Source: Paratinospora sagittata
Lineage: Eukaryota; Streptophyta; Magnoliopsida; Ranunculales; Menispermaceae
Assembly (NCBI GenBank): GCA_035771175.1
Contig: CM069603.1
Span: 21,428,286 to 21,492,285, forward strand
Direction of reading: 5' to 3'
DNA: 64,000 nucleotides
Position numbers and translations under genes: made by a program
The notes under the pieces: generated by a model
Databases searched by the model: none
Told to the model about the DNA's origin: nothing
What the model saw: only the letters and a program-made list of their open reading frames with translations
Shown: in pieces, positions 50,601 to 64,000 of the stretch
Numbering within the stretch: position 1 is the stretch's first letter
Layout of the letters: each line of letters begins with the position of its first letter

Positions 50601-51543
50601 GAACACATCACCTGTTTTACATCAAGAACACATCAAACAATAGCATTCGAATTCTACAAAGATCAAGCTCGAAGAACGAAGACATATCTCATGTCTAATG
50701 CATTAGTTTGATTTCTGGTGTGTAGGGTAACCCCTCGATCAATCTCAGCACTAAAACTCTGAAAATTGCAAAGTCTTCAAAATCACTTTCGGTGTAGTAT
50801 TTCATTTTGAAAAAAATTATTTTCTGAAAGGTTTTAATCATAATTTTAATGAGTTTTCAATTAGTTAAAAGTGTTTAATCTTATATCAAAGTGGTATGAG
50901 TCAATGAAATGGTTCTTTAGTGTCAAAATATTAATTTTTCAAAAATAAGGCTATCCAGCAATTTTCACGTCTTAGACTAAAATCTAATATTTCTAACGAG
51001 AAAAATGTGGGCACTTCTGCTTGCTCAATTTTTCTATTCCTTCACAGTTTTGCCTGGTTATCTTAATTGAAATATTCTCTAGTAACACCTAGATGATTCC
51101 CATTGTCTCGCACGCCCAAAAAACTTTAGATTGAACAATGTTTTGAATTCAAATCATTTTGTAGTACTCTTGCTCTTTAACATTCAACTTCAAATTTTAT
51201 AAAACACTCATTCTCTGATTTTAAAAAATACAACACGCACGATATTTGCAAGTTAGATTGCGCTTTTCGAAGAGTTTTTCAAGAGAAGAAAGTAATGATT
51301 CTTGCCTTTGCAAAAAAAGGCTTCGAATTGAATCAAAATTGCAATCTGTCTTGATGTTCAGCTAGTTCTTCATTTTATCCCTTGTGTGCTAAGATTTGAA
51401 GAGGCTATCCATTGTTTAAAACTCTAAGTATATGAAGTTGTCTCGGTAAGATAACACATCAAAAAGGAACACATCACCTATTTTCCATCAAGAACACATC
51501 AAACAATAGCATTCGAATTCTACAAAGATCAAGCTCGAAGAAC
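44629..51543. repeat. Higher-order repeat: tetramer (A-B-A-B) duplicated, 3457-bp period
   Basis: The units at 44629, 45493, 46358 and 47221 recur at 48086, 48950, 49815 and 50678. Private shared markers: GGCTTCGGATTG and TTACATCCAGAAC (first unit); CACGCCTTAGAC, GCTTCTAGCC, GTGCTAGGATTTG and CACGTCAAAC (second); GTCAAAAAATTAA, CGTCGTAGAC and a 2-bp loss in GAAGATTTTTCAAG (third). The copies differ by scattered single bases, for example CTCGATTTTC against CTCGATGTTC, CCTTTGC against CCTTCGC and TACTCTTGC against TACTGTTGC. The duplication is therefore recent but not base-identical. Confidence 0.88.
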
Positions 51544-54500
51544 GAAGACATATCTCATGTCTAATGCATTAGTTTGATTTCTGGTGTGTAGGGTAACCCC
51601 TCGATCAATCTCAGCACTAAAACTCTGAAAATTGCAAAGTCTTCAAAATCACTTTCGATATAGTATTTCATTTTTACAAAAATGTTTTCTGAAAGGTTTT
51701 AATCATAATTTTAATGAGTTTTGAATTATTTAAAAGTGTTTATTCTTATATCAAAGTGTTTTGAGTCAATGAAATGGTTCTTTAGTGTCAAAATATTAAT
51801 TTTTCAAAAATAAGGCTATCCAACAATTGGCACGTCTTAGACTAAAATCTGATATTTCTAACGAGAAAAATGTGGGCACTTCTGCTTGCTCGATTTTCTA
51901 TTCCTTCACAGTTTTGCCAGGTTATCTTAATTGAAATATTCTCTAGTAACACCTAGATGATTCCCATTGTCTCGCACGCCCAAAAAACTTTAGATTGAAC
52001 AATGTTTTGAATTCAAATCATTTTGTAGTACTCTTGCTCTTTAACCTTCAACTTCAAATTTTATAAAACACTTATTCTCTGATTTTCAAAAATACGACAC
52101 GCACGATATTTACAAGTTAGATTGAGCTTTTCGAAGAGTTTTTCAAGAGAAGAAAGTAATGATTCTTGCCTTTGCAAAAAAAGGCTTCGAATTGAACCAA
52201 AATTGCAATCTGTCTTGATGTTCAGCTAGTTCTTCATTTTATCCCTTGTGTGCTAAGATTTGCAGAGGCTATCCATTGTTTAAAACTCTAAGTATATGAA
52301 GTTGTCTCGGTAAGATAACACATCAAAAAGGAACACATCACCTGTTTTACATCAAGAACACATCAAACAATAGCGTTCGAATTCTACAAAGATCAAGCTC
52401 GAAGAACGAAGACATATCTCATGTCTAATGCATTAGTTTGATCTCTGGTGTGTAGGGTAACCCCTCGATCAATCTCAGCACTAAAACTCTGAAAATTGCA
52501 AAGTCTTCAAAATCACTTTCGATATAGTATTTCATTTTGAAAAAAATGTTTTCTGAAAGGTTTTAATCATAATTTTAATGAGTTTTGAATTATTTAAAAG
52601 TGTTTAATCTTATATCAAAGTGGTATGAGTCAATGAAATGGTTCTTTAGTGTCAAAATATTAATTTTTCAAAAATAAGGCTATCCAGCAATTTTCACGTC
52701 TTAGACTAAAATCTTATATTTCTAACGAGAAAAATGTGGGCACTTCTGCTTGCTCAATTTTTCTATTCCTTCACAGTTTTGCCTGGTTATCTTAATTGAA
52801 ATATTCTCTAGTAACACCTAGATGATTCCCATTGTCTCGCACGAACAAAAAACTTTAGATTGAGCAATGTTTTGAATTCAAATCATTTTGTAGTACTCTT
52901 GCTCTTTAACATTCAACTTCAAATTTTATAAAACACTCATTCTCTGATTTTAAAAAATACAACACGCACGATATTTAAAAGTTAGATTGAGCTTTTCGAA
53001 GTGTTTTTCAAGAGAAGAAAGTAATGATTCTTGCCTTTGCAAAAAAAGGCTTCGAATTGAATCAAAATTGCAATCTGTCTTGATGTTCAGCTAGTTCTTC
53101 ATTTTATCCCTTGTGTGCTAAGATTTGCAGAGGCTATCCATTGTTTAAAACTCTAAGTATATGAAGTTGTCTCGGTAAGATAACACATCAAAAAGGAACA
53201 CATCACCTGTTTTCATCAAGAACTCATCAAACAATAGCTTTCGAATTCTACAAAGATCAAGCTCGAAGAACGAAGACATATCTCATGTCTAATGCATTAG
53301 TTTGATTTCTGGTGTGTAGGGTAACCCCTCGATCAATCTCAGCACTAAAACTCTGAAAATTGCAAAGTCTTCAAAATCACTTTCGATATAGTATTTCATT
53401 TTTACAAAAATGTTTTCTGAAAGGTTTTAATCCTAATTTTAATGAGTTTTGAATTATTTAAAAGTGTTTATTCTTATATCAAAGTGTTTTGAGTCAATGA
53501 AATGGTTCTTTTGTGACAAAATATTAATTTTTTCAAAAATAAGGCTATCCAACAATTGGCACGTCTTAGACTAAAATCTGATATTTCTAACGAGAAAAAT
53601 GTGGGCACTTCTGCTTGCTCGATTTTCTATTCCTTCACAGTTTTGCCAGGTTATCTTAATTGAAATATTCTCTAGTAACACCTAGATGATTCCCATTGTC
53701 TCGCACGCCCAAAAAACTTTAGATTGAACAATGTTTTGAATTCAAATCATTTTGTAGTACTCTTGCTCTTTAACCTTAAACTTCAAATTTTATAAAACAC
53801 TTATTCTCTGATTTTCAAAAATACAACACGCACGATATTTGCAAGTTAGATTGAGCTTTTCGAAGAGTTTTTCAAGAGAAGAAAGTAATGATTCTTGCCT
53901 TTGCAAAAAAAGACTTCGAATTGAATCAAAATTGCAATCTGCCTTGATGTTCAGCTAGTTCTTCATTTTATCCCTTGTGTGCTAAGATTTGCAGAGGCTA
54001 TCCATTATTGAAAACTCTTAGTATATGAAGTTGTCTCGGTAAGATAACACATCAAAAAGGAACACATCACCTGTTTTCATCAAGAACTCATCAAACAATA
54101 GCTTTTGAATTCTACAAAGATCAAGCTCGAAGAACGAAGACATATCTCATGTCTAATGCATTAGTTTGATTTCTGGTGTGTAGGGTAACCCCTCGATCAA
54201 TCTCAGCACTAAAACTCTGAAAATTGCAAAGTCTTCAAAATCACTTTCGATATAGTATTTCATTTTTACAAAAATGTTTTCTGAAAGGTTTTAATCATAA
54301 TTTTAATGAGTTTTGAATTATTTAAAAGTGTTTATTCTTATATCAAAGTGTTTTGAGTCAATGAAATGGTTCTTTAGTGTCAAAATATTAATTTTTCAAA
54401 AATAAGGCTATCCAGCAATTTTCACGTCTTAGACTAAAATCTAATATTTCTAACGAGAAAAATGTGGGCACTTCTGCTTGCTCAATTTTTCTATTCCTTC

Positions 54501-57500
54501 ACAGTTTTGCCTGGTTATCTTAATTGAAATATTCTCTAGTAACACCTAGATGATTCCCATTGTCTCGCACGCCCAAAAAACTTTAGATTGAACAATGTTT
54601 TGAATTCAAATCATTTTGTAGTACTCTTGCTCTTTAACATTCAACTTCAAATTTTATAAAACACTCATTCTCTGATTTTAAAAAATACAACACGCACGAT
54701 ATTTGCAAGTTAGATTGAGCTTTTCGAAGAGTTTTTCAAGAGAAGAAAGTAATGATTCTTGCCTTTGCAAAAAAAGGCTTCGAATTGAATCAAAATTGCA
54801 ATCTGTCTTGATGTTCAGCTAGTTCTTCATTTTATCCCTTGTGTGCTAAGATTTGAAGAGGCTATCCATTGTTTAAAACTCTAAGTATATGAAGTTGTCT
54901 CGGTAAGATAACACATCAAAAAGGAACACATCACCTGTTTTCCATCAAGAACACATCAAACAATAGCATTCGAATTCTACAAAGATCAAGCTCGAAGAAC
55001 GAAGACATATCTCATGTCTAATGCATTAGTTTGATTTCTGGTGTGTAGGGTAACCTTTCGATCAATCTCAGCACTAAAACTCTGAAAATTGCAAAGTCTT
55101 CAAAATCACTTTCGATATAGTATTTCATTTTTACAAAAATGTTTTCTGAAAGGTTTTAATCATAATTTTAATGAGTTTTGAATTATTTAAAAGTGTTTAT
55201 TCTTATATCAAAGTGTTTTGAGTCAATGAAATGGTTCTTTAGTGTCAAAATATTAATTTTTCAAAAATAAGGCTATCCAACAATTGGCACGTCTTAGACT
55301 AAAATCTGATATTTCTAACGAGAAAAATGTGGGCACTTCTGCTTGCTCGATTTTCTATTCCTTCACAGTTTTGCCAGGTTATCTTAATTGAAATATTCTC
55401 TAGTAACACCTAGATGATTCCCATTGTCTCGCACGCCCAAAAAACTTTAGATTGAACAATGTTTTGAATTCAAATCATTTTGTAGTACTCTTGCTCTTTA
55501 ACCTTCAACTTCAAATTTTATAAAACACTTATTCTCTGATTTTCAAAAATACGACACGCACGATATTTACAAGTTAGATTGAGCTTTTCGAAGAGTTTTT
55601 CAAGAGAAGAAAGTAATGATTCTTGCCTTTGCAAAAAAAGGCTTCGAATTGAACCAAAATTGCAATCTGTCTTGATGTTCAGCTAGTTCTTCATTTTATC
55701 CCTTGTGTGCTAAGATTTGCAGAGGCTATCCATTGTTTAAAACTCTAAGTATATGAAGTTGTCTCGGTAAGATAACACATCAAAAAGGAACACATCACCT
55801 GTTTTACATCAAGAACACATCAAACAATAGCGTTCGAATTCTACAAAGATCAAGCTCGAAGAACGAAGACATATGTCATGTCTAATGCATTAGTTTGATC
55901 TCTGGTGTGTAGGGTAACCCCTCGATCAATCTCAGCACTAAAACTCTGAAAATTGCAAAGTCTTCAAAATCACTTTCGATATAGTATTTCATTTTGAAAA
56001 AAATGTTTTCTGAAAGGTTTTAATCATAATTTTAATGAGTTTTGAATTATTTAAAAGTGTTTAATCTTATATCAAAGTGGTATGAGTCAATGAAATGGTT
56101 CTTTAGTGTCAAAATATTAATTTTTCAAAAATAAGGCTATCCAGCAATTTTCACGTCTTAGACTAAAATCTTATATTTCTAACGAGAAAAATGTGGGCAC
56201 TTCTGCTTGCTCAATTTTTCTATTCCTTCACAGTTTTGCCTGGTTATCTTAATTGAAATATTCTCTAGTAACACCTAGATGATTCCCATTGTCTCGCACG
56301 AACAAAAAACTTTAGATTGAGCAATGTTTTGAATTCAAATCATTTTGTAGTACTCTTGCTCTTTAACATTCAACTTCAAATTTTATAAAACACTCATTCT
56401 CTGATTTTAAAAAATACAACACACACGATATTTGCAAGTTAGATTGAGCTTTTCGAAGAGTTTTTCAAGAGAAGAAAGTAATGATTCTTGCCTTTGCAAA
56501 AAAAGGCTTCGAATTGAACCAAAATTGCAATCTGTCTTGATGTTCAGCTAGTTCTTCATTTTATCCCTTGTGTGCTAAGATTTGCAGAGGCTATCCATTG
56601 TTTAAAACTCTAAGTATATGAAGTTGTCTCGGTAAGATAACACATCAAAAAGGAACACATCACCTGTTTTACATCAAGAACACATCAAACAATAGCATTC
56701 GAATTCTACAAAGATCAAGCTCGAAGAACGAAGACATATCTCATGTCTAATGCATTAGTTTGATTTCTGGTGTGTAGGGTAACCCCTCGATCAATCTCAG
56801 CACTAAAACTCTGAAAATTGCAAAGTCTTCAAAATCACTTTCGGTGTAGTATTTCATTTTGAAAAAAATTATTTTCTGAAAGGTTTTAATCATAATTTAA
56901 ATGAGTTTTCAATTAGTTAAAAGTGTTTAATCTTATATCAAAGTGGTATGAGTCAATGAAATGGTTCTTTAGTGTCAAAATATTAATTTTTCAAAAATAA
57001 GGCTATCCAGCAATTTTCACGTCTTAGACTAAAATCTAATATTTCTAACGAGAAAAATGTGGGCACTTCTGCTTGCTCAATTTTTCTATTCCTTCACAGT
57101 TTTGCCTAGTTATCTTAATTGAAATATTCTCTAGTAACACCTAGATGATTCCCATTGTCTCGCACGCCCAAAAAACTTTAGATTGAACAATGTTTTGAAT
57201 TCAAATCATTTTGTAGTACTCTTGCTCTTTAACATTCAACTTCAAATTTTATAAAACACTCATTCTCTGATTTTAAAAAATACAACACGCACGATATTTG
57301 CAAGTTAGATTGAGCTTTTCGAAGAGTTTTTCAAGAGAAGAAAGTAATGATTCTTGCCTTTGCAAAAAAAGGCTTCGAATTGAATCAAAATTGCAATCTG
57401 TCTTGATGTTCAGCTAGTTCTTCATTTTATCCCTTGTGTGCTAAGATTTGAAGAGGCTATCCATTGTTTAAAACTCTAAGTATATGAAGTTGTCTCGGTA

Positions 57501-60500
57501 AGATAACACATCAAAAAGGAACACATCACCTGTTTTCCATCAAGAACACATCAAACAATAGCATTCGAATTCTACAAAGATCAAGCTCGAAGAACGAAGA
57601 CATATCTCATGTCTAATGCATTAGTTTGATTTCTGGTGTGTAGGGTAACCCCTCGATCAATCTCAGCACTAAAACTCTGAAAATTGCAAAGTCTTCAAAA
57701 TCACTTTCGATATAGTATTTCATTTTTACAAAAATGTTTTCTGAAAGGTTTTAATCATAATTTTAATGAGTTTTGAATTATTTAAAAGTGTTTATTCTTA
57801 TATCAAAGTGTTTTGAGTCAATGAAATGGTTCTTTAGTGTCAAAATATTAATTTTTCAAAAATAAGGCTATCCAACAATTGGCACGTCTTAGACTAAAAT
57901 CTGATATTTCTAACGAGAAAAATGTGGGCACTTCTGCTTGCTCGATTTTCTATTCCTTCACAGTTTTGCCAGGTTATCTTAATTGAAATATTCTCTAGTA
58001 ACACCTAGATGATTCCCATTGTCTCGCACGCCCAAAAAACTTTAGATTGAACAATGTTTTGAATTCAAATCATTTTGTAGTACTCTTGCTCTTTAACCTT
58101 CAACTTCAAATTTTATAAAACACTTATTCTCTGATTTTCAAAAATACGACACGCACGATATTTACAAGTTAGATTGAGCTTTTCGAAGAGTTTTTCAAGA
58201 GAAGAAAGTAATGATTCTTGCCTTTGCAAAAAAAGGCTTCGAATTGAACCAAAATTGCAATCTGTCTTGATGTTCAGCTAGTTCTTCATTTTATCCCTTG
58301 TGTGCTAAGATTTGCAGAGGCTATCCATTGTTTAAAACTCTAAGTATATGAAGTTGTCTCGGTAAGATAACACATCAAAAAGGAACACATCACCTGTTTT
58401 ACATCAAGAACACATCAAACAATAGCGTTCGAATTCTACAAAGATCAAGCTCGAAGAACGAAGACATATCTCATGTCTAATGCATTAGTTTGATCTCTGG
58501 TGTGTAGGGTAACCCCTCGATCAATCTCAGCACTAAAACTCTGAAAATTGCAAAGTCTTCAAAATCACTTTCGATATAGTATTTCATTTTGAAAAAAATG
58601 TTTTCTGAAAGGTTTTAATCATAATTTTAATGAGTTTTGAATTATTTAAAAGTGTTTAATCTTATATCAAAGTGGTATGAGTCAATGAAATGGTTCTTTA
58701 GTGTCAAAATATTAATTTTTCAAAAATAAGGCTATCCAGCAATTTTCACGTCTTAGACTAAAATCTTATATTTCTAACGAGAAAAATGTGGGCACTTCTG
58801 CTTGCTCAATTTTTCTATTCCTTCACAGTTTTGCCTGGTTATCTTAATTGAAATATTCTCTAGTAACACCTAGATGATTCCCATTGTCTCGCACGAACAA
58901 AAAACTTTAGATTGAGCAATGTTTTGAATTCAAATCATTTTGTAGTACTCTTGCTCTTTAACATTCAACTTCAAATTTTATAAAACACTCATTCTCTGAT
59001 TTTAAAAAATACAACACGCACGATATTTAAAAGTTAGATTGAGCTTTTCGAAGTGTTTTTCAAGAGAAGAAAGTAATGATTCTTGCCTTTGCAAAAAAAG
59101 GCTTCGAATTGAATCAAAATTGCAATCTGTCTTGATGTTCAGCTAGTTCTTCATTTTATCCCTTGTGTGCTAAGATTTGCAGAGGCTATCCATTGTTTAA
59201 AACTCTAAGTATATGAAGTTGTCTCGGTAAGATAACACATCAAAAAGGAACACATCACCTGTTTTCATCAAGAACTCATCAAACAATAGCTTTCGAATTC
59301 TACAAAGATCAAGCTCGAAGAACGAAGACATATCTCATGTCTAATGCATTAGTTTGATTTCTGGTGTGTAGGGTAACCCCTCGATCAATCTCAGCACTAA
59401 AACTCTGAAAATTGCAAAGTCTTCAAAATCACTTTCGATATAGTATTTCATTTTTACAAAAATGTTTTCTGAAAGGTTTTAATCATAATTTTAATGAGTT
59501 TTGAATTATTTAAAAGTGTTTATTCTTATATCAAAGTGTTTTGAGTCAATGAAATGGTTCTTTAGTGACAAAATATTAATTTTTTCAAAAATAAGGCTAT
59601 CCAACAATTGGCACGTCTTAGACTAAAATCTGATATTTCTAACGAGAAAAATGTGGGCACTTCTGCTTGCTCGATTTTCTATTCCTTCACAGTTTTGCCA
59701 GGTTATCTTAATTGAAATATTCTCTAGTAACACCTAGATGATTCCCATTGTCTCGCACGCCCAAAAAACTTTAGATTGAACAATGTTTTGAATTCAAATC
59801 ATTTTGTAGTACTCTTGCTCTTTAACCTTCAACTTCAAATTTTATAAAACACTTATTCTCTGATTTTCAAAAATACAACACGCACGATATTTGCAAGTTA
59901 GATTGAGCTTTTCGAAGAGTTTTTCAAGAGAAGAAAGTAATGATTCTTGCCTTTGCAAAAAAAGACTTCGAATTGAATCAAAATTGCAATCTGTCTTGAT
60001 GTTCAGCTAGTTCTTCATTTTATCCCTTGTGTGCTAAGATTTGCAGAGGCTATCCATTATTGAAAACTCTTAGTATATGAAGTTGTCTCGGTAAGATAAC
60101 ACATCAAAAAGGAACACATCACCTGTTTTCATCAAGAACTCATCAAACAATAGCTTTCGAATTCTACAAAGATCAAGCTCGAAGAACGAAGACATATCTC
60201 ATGTCTAATGCATTAGTTTGATTTCTGGTGTGTAGGGTAACCCCTCGATCAATCTCAGCACTAAAACTCTGAAAATTGCAAAGTCTTCAAAATCACTTTC
60301 GATATAGTATTTCATTTTTACAAAAATGTTTTCTGAAAGGTTTTAATCATAATTTTAATGAGTTTTGAATTATTTAAAAGTGTTTATTCTTATATCAAAG
60401 TGTTTTGAGTCAATGAAATGGTTCTTTAGTGTCAAAATATTAATTTATCAAAAATAAGGCTATCCAGCAATTTTCACGTCTTAGACTAAAATCTAATATT

Positions 60501-61037
60501 TCTAACGAGAAAAATGTGGGCACTTCTGCTTGCTCAATTTTTCTATTCCTTCACAGTTTTGCCTGGTTATCTTAATTGAAATATTCTCTAGTAACACCTA
60601 GATGGTTCCCATTGTCCAACACGCGCAAAAAACTTTAGATTGAACAATGTTTTGAATTCAAATCATTTTGTAGTACTCTTGCTCTTTAACATTCAACTTC
60701 AAATTTTATAAAACACTCATTCTCTGATTTTAAAAAATACAACACGCACGATATTTGCAAGTTAGATTGAGCTTTTCGAAGAGTTTTTCAAGAGAAGAAA
60801 GCAATGATTCTTGCCTTTGCCAAAAAAGGCTTCGAATTGAACCAAAATTGCAATCTGTCTTGATGTTCAGCTACTTCTTCCTTTTATCCCTTGTGTGCTA
60901 AGATTTGCAGAGGCTATCCATTGTTTAAAACTCTAAGTATATGAAGTTGTCTCGGTAAGATAACACATCACCTGTTTTACATCAAGAATACATCAAACAA
61001 TAGCATTCGAATTCTACAAAGATCAAGCTCGAAGAAC
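51544..61037. repeat. Higher-order repeat: four-monomer block repeated at 6052-bp spacing
   Basis: Units at 51544, 52408, 53272 and 54136 recur at 57596, 58460, 59324 and 60188. Shared markers: GATATTTACAAG and GCGTTCGAATTC (first unit); CGAACAAAA, GAGCAATG, GATATTTAAAAG and GAAGTGTTTTTC (second); GTGACAAAATATTAA and CCATTATTGAAAAC (third). The first unit type also occurs at 55001 and 61904, and the second at 62768; a near relative of the second lies at 55865. The order of types between the two blocks is not conserved, which points to unequal exchange rather than one clean heptamer duplication. Confidence 0.82.
60188..61037. repeat. Short, diverged satellite monomer (850 bp) with a 15-bp deletion
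   Basis: This unit is 15 bp shorter than its sisters. The loss lies at 60963-60970, where one ACACATCA motif leads straight into CCTGTTTT, so the segment between two adjacent ACACATCA copies is missing. The unit also carries private substitutions clustered in its second half (GATGGTTCCC, GTCCAACACGCGC, AAGCAATGATTC, GCTACTTCTTCC). It is the most diverged unit I noticed. Confidence 0.85.
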
Positions 61038-64000
61038 GAAGACATATCTCATGTCTAATGCATTAGTTTGATTTCTGGTGTGTAGGGTAACCCCTCGATC
61101 AATCTCAGCACTAAAACTCTGAAAATTGCAAAGTCTTCAAAATCACTTTCGGTGTAGTATTTCATTTTGAAAAAAATTATTTTCTGAAAGGTTTTAATCA
61201 TAATTTTAATGAGTTTTCAATTAGTTAAAAGTGTTTAATCTTATATCAAAGTGGTATGAGTCAATGAAATGGTTCTTTAGTGTCAAAATATTAATTTTTC
61301 AAAAATAAGGCTATCCAGCAATTTTCACGTCTTAGACTAAAATCTAATATTTCTAACGAGAAATATGTGGGCACTTCTGCTTGCTCAATTTTTCTATTCC
61401 TTCACAGTTTTGCCTGGTTATCTTAATTGAAATATTCAATAGCAACACCTAGATGATTCCCATTGTCTCGCACGCCCAAAAAACTTTAGATTGAACAATG
61501 TTTTGAATTCAAATCATTTTGTAGTACTCTTGCTCTTTAACATTCAACTTCAAATTTTATAAAACACTCATTGTCTGATTTTAAAAAATACAACACGCAC
61601 GATATTTGCAAGTTAGATTGAGCTTTTCGAAGATTTTTTCAAGAGAAGAAAGTAATGATTCTTGCCTTTGCAAAAAAAGGCTTCGAATTGAATCCAAATT
61701 GCAATCTGTCTTGATGTTCAGCTAGTTCTTCATTTTATCCCTTGTGTGCTAAGATTTGCAGAGGCTATCCATTGTTTAAAACTCTATGTATATGAAGTTG
61801 TCTCGGTAAGATAACACATCAAAAAGGAACACATCACATGTTTTACATCAAGAACACATCAAACAATAGCATTCGAATTCTACAAAGATCAAGCTCGAAG
61901 AACGAAGACATATCTCATGTCTAATGCATTAGTTTGATTTCTGGTGTGTAGGGTAACCCCTCGATCAATCTCAGCACTAAAACTCTGAAAATTGCAAAGT
62001 CTTCAAAATCACTTTCGATATAGTATTTCATTTTTACAAAAATGTTTTCTGAAAGGTTTTAATCATAATTTTAATGAGTTTTGAATTATTTAAAAGTGTT
62101 TATTCTTATATCAAAGTGTTTTGAGTCAATGAAATGGTTCTTTAGTGTCAAAATATTAATTTTTGAAAAATAAGGCTATCCAACAATTGGCACGTCTTAG
62201 ACTAAAATCTGATATTTCTAACGAGAAAAATGTGGGCACTTCTGCTTGCTCGATTTTCTATTCCTTCACAGTTTTGCCAGGTTATCTTAATTGAAATATT
62301 CTCTAGTAACACCTAGATGATTCCCATTGTCTCGCACGCCCAAAAAACTTTAGATTGAACAATGTTTTGAATTCAAATCATTTTGTAGTACTCTTGCTCT
62401 TTAACCTTCAACTTCAAATTTTATAAAACACTTATTCTCTGATTTTCAAAAATACGACACGCACGATATTTACAAGTTAGATTGAGCTTTTCGAAGAGTT
62501 TTTCAAGAGAAGAAAGTAATGATTCTTGCCTTTGCAAAAAAAGGCTTCGAATTGAACCAAAATTGCAATCTGTCTTGATGTTCAGCTAGTTCTTCATTTT
62601 ATCCCTTGTGTGCTAAGATTTGCAGAGGCTATCCATTGTTTAAAACTCTAAGTATATGAAGTTGTCTCGGTAAGATAACACATCAAAAAGGAACACATCA
62701 CCTGTTTTACATCAAGAACACATCAAACAATAGCGTTCGAATTCTACAAAGATCAAGCTCGAAGAACGAAGACATATCTCATGTCTAATGCATTAGTTTG
62801 ATCTCTGGTGTGTAGGGTAACCCCTCGATCAATCTCAGCACTAAAACTCTGAAAATTGCAAAGTCTTCAAAATCACTTTCGATATAGTATTTCATTTTGA
62901 AAAAAATGTTTTCTGAAAGGTTTTAGTCATAATTTTAATGAGTTTTGAATTATTTAAAAGTGTTTAATCTTATATCAAAGTGGTATGAGTCAATGAAATG
63001 GTTCTTTAGTGTCAAAATATTAATTTTTCAAAAATAAGGCTATCCAGCAATTTTCACGTCTTAGACTAAAATCTTATATTTCTAACGAGAAAAATGTGGG
63101 CACTTCTGCTTGCTGAATTTTTCTATTCCTTCACAGTTTTGCCTGGTTATCTTAATTGAAATATTCTCTAGTAACACCTAGATGATTCCCATTGTCTCGC
63201 ACGAACAAAAAACTTTAGATTGAGCAATGTTTTGAATTCAAATCATTTTGTAGTACTCTTGCTCTTTAACATTCAACTTCAAATTTTATAAAACACTCAT
63301 TCTCTGATTTTAAAAAATACAACACGCACGATATTTAAAAGTTAGATTGAGCTTTTCGAAGTGTTTTTCAAGAGAAGAAAGTAATGATTCTTGCCTTTGC
63401 AAAAAAAGGCTTCGAATTGAATCAAAATTGCAATCTGTCTTGATGTTCAGCTAGTTCTTCATTTTATCCCTTGTGTGCTAAGATTTGCAGAGGCTATCCA
63501 TTGTTTAAAACTCTAAGTATATGAAGTTGTCTCGGTAAGATAACACATCAAAAAGGAACACATCACCTGTTTTCATCAAGAACTCATCAAACAATAGCTT
63601 TCGAATTCTACAAAGATCAAGCTCGAAGAACGAAGACATATCTCATGTCTAATGCATTAGTTTGATTTCTGGTGTGTAGGGTAACCCCTCGATCAATCTC
63701 AGCACTAAAACTCTGAAAATTGCAAAGTCTTCAAAATCACTTTCGATATAGTATTTCATTTTTACAAAAATGTTTTCTGAAAGGTTTTAATCATAATTTT
63801 AATGAGTTTTGAATTATTTAAAAGTGTTTATTCTTATATCAAAGTGTTTTGAGTCAATGAAATGGTTCTTTAGTGTCAAAATATTAATTTTTCAAAAATA
63901 AGGCTATCCAGCAATTTTCACGTCTTAGACTAAAATCTAATATTTCTAACGAGAAAAATGTGGGCACTTCTGCTTGCTCAATTTTTCTATTCCTTCACAG

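Larger units (their letters stand above)
33447..64000. repeat. Satellite array, right arm (about 865-bp monomer)
   Basis: The array continues in the same orientation and phase after the retrotransposon. The rest of monomer 27 (33447-34251) is followed by units starting at 34252, 35115, 35980, 36845, 37710, 38575, 39440, 40305, 41170, 42035, 42900, 43764, 44629, 45493, 46358, 47221, 48086, 48950, 49815, 50678, 51544, 52408, 53272, 54136, 55001, 55865, 56730, 57596, 58460, 59324, 60188, 61038, 61904, 62768 and 63632; the last is cut by the window end. Lengths are 863-866 bp except the unit at 60188, which is 850 bp. No gene, RNA gene or second mobile element is visible in these 30.5 kb. Confidence 0.97.

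Noticed and set aside
1..64000. tRNA, rRNA or 5S genes inside the satellite monomer
   Set aside because: No recognisable A/B boxes with cloverleaf, no rRNA core sequences and no 5S-like block were seen in a monomer.

Overview
The window is plant nuclear heterochromatin. About 53 kb of it (1-22547 and 33447-64000) is one head-to-tail array of an AT-rich satellite with a monomer of about 865 bp. I count 61 complete monomers plus a partial one at the right edge, all in the same orientation and phase. The array has no credible gene. A plant host is inferred from the inserted element: a Ty3/gypsy chromovirus with a tRNA-iMet primer site and an extra ORF resembling a plant-specific transposon-associated domain. 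I cannot name the species and do not recognise the satellite.

Array structure: monomers fall into two main subtypes, A and B, plus an intermediate C and A/B chimeras. A and B often alternate, giving a dimer period of about 1730 bp. Larger blocks have been duplicated more recently with near-identity: 6058 bp spacing at the left end, 2591 bp (three monomers) around 15.6-20.8 kb, 3457 bp (four monomers) around 44.6-51.5 kb and 6052 bp spacing around 51.5-61.0 kb.

The only break is one LTR retrotransposon at 22548-33441 (10,894 bp, + strand). It lies in monomer 27 and is flanked by a perfect 5-bp target duplication (CCCTT). Removing the element and one duplication restores an 863-bp monomer, the same length as its sister monomers. 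In order it holds: 5' LTR, PBS, AT-rich leader, an extra ORF (25238-26179), a spacer, one gag-pro-RT-RNaseH-integrase-chromodomain frame (26966-31684), polypurine tract and 3' LTR. The LTRs differ at only two bases outside length-variable repeats, so the insertion is very recent. Even so, gag-pol carries an in-frame TAG at 29930-29932 inside RNase H.

Expression layout: the transcript leader after the TATA box has no ATG up to a possible splice donor near 23231. Good 3' splice-acceptor-like sequences end 7 nt before the extra ORF's ATG and 7 nt before the gag ATG. This suggests alternative splicing from one LTR promoter to give two separate mRNAs. The C-terminal chromodomain fits targeting into silent satellite chromatin. 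Nothing here resembles a bacterial defence system or CRISPR; the interest lies in the satellite's higher-order structure and the unusual layout of the retroelement.
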